This document shows positions 63,916 through 64,000 of a DNA stretch of 64,000 bases, in pieces. The notes beneath the pieces are model-generated. The model did not search any database, was not told the origin of the DNA, and worked only from the letters and a program-made list of their open reading frames with translations. The DNA lies in the NCBI RefSeq assembly GCF_000621505.1, contig NZ_JHYD01000025.1:94975-158974 (forward strand). The letters run 5' to 3'. How positions within the stretch are numbered: position 1 is the stretch's first letter; each line of letters starts with the position of its first letter. The translations under genes were made by a program, and so were the position numbers. This stretch comes from Ruminiclostridium cellobioparum DSM 1351 = ATCC 15832 (GTDB lineage: Bacteria; Bacillota; Clostridia; Acetivibrionales; DSM-1351).

Positions 63916-64000
63916 GGTCAAACCCTCGACCTATTAGTATCAATCAGCTTAATACATTACTGCACTTACACTCTTGACCTATCAACCATGTAGTCTACAT
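63916..64000 (-). rRNA. 23S ribosomal RNA, 3' end only
   Basis: Minus-strand sequence ending ACTAATAGGTCGAGGGTTTG is the conserved 3' end of bacterial 23S rRNA. It runs off the right edge of the window. The 140-base spacer to 5S holds no tRNA. Confidence 0.88.

Overview
The window reads as chromosome of an anaerobic, endospore-forming Clostridia member, most like cluster III Ruminiclostridium (inference from gene content and low GC, not from a search). Supporting signs are an alpha/beta SASP spore gene, desulfoferrodoxin, NadABC, FeoAB under DtxR-type control, several CUT1 sugar ABC systems with no PTS genes, clostridial TTG starts, and a PBSX-type tail locus. Most genes, and the rRNA operon entering at the right edge, lie on the minus strand, which fits a leftward-replicating arm.

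Layout. 1-2.4 kb: an Agr-type quorum-sensing cassette (AgrB, a 34-residue AgrD-like peptide, a GHKL kinase) without a response regulator. 2.6-5.8 kb: SWIM/SNF2 helicase. 5.9-13.7 kb: a LacI-controlled amino-sugar/beta-glycoside operon (GH4 glycosidase, BadF-type kinase, CUT1 ABC transporter, AgaI/NagB-like isomerase). 13.9-16.9 kb: M29 aminopeptidase and PepF. 17.3-19.7 kb: SPFH and zinc-ribbon pair. 19.85 kb: tRNA-Arg(CCU).

20.1-37.3 kb: a contractile-tail element. The minus strand carries YqbG/H/J-like connectors, sheath, tube, a frameshifted assembly chaperone, tape measure, LysM protein, XkdQ-U baseplate, tail fibre, two CD1375-like micro-proteins, amidase and holin. Control genes (XRE repressor, ImmA-like protease, sigma-like late regulator) face a compact overlapping promoter/operator. 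No integrase, terminase, portal or capsid gene is present, so an R-type tailocin (diffocin/PBSX-like) is more likely than a phage. The chaperone gene carries a canonical A AAA AAC slippery site immediately before its stop codon.

38.0-43.3 kb: arabinose operon (FucI-type isomerase, FGGY kinase, AraD) with AraR and two AraR boxes. 44.2-50.4 kb: a maltodextrin operon (GH13, MalG, MalF, MalE) and its LacI regulator. 50.4-55.7 kb: YjbQ, SfsA, desulfoferrodoxin, DeoC, a 3'-frameshifted lipid kinase and a SASP, bracketed by two dense DnaA-box clusters. 55.7-59.1 kb: nadABC. 59.3-63.5 kb: an iron-uptake regulon (FeoB, its small Cys-rich partner, two FeoA, two DtxR-type regulators) sharing GTTAG...CTAAC palindromes. 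63.6-64 kb: 5S rRNA and the 3' end of 23S rRNA, minus strand.

All family calls come from motifs and context read by eye; no searches were run. Three genes show apparent single-base frameshifts, which could be real or sequence errors.
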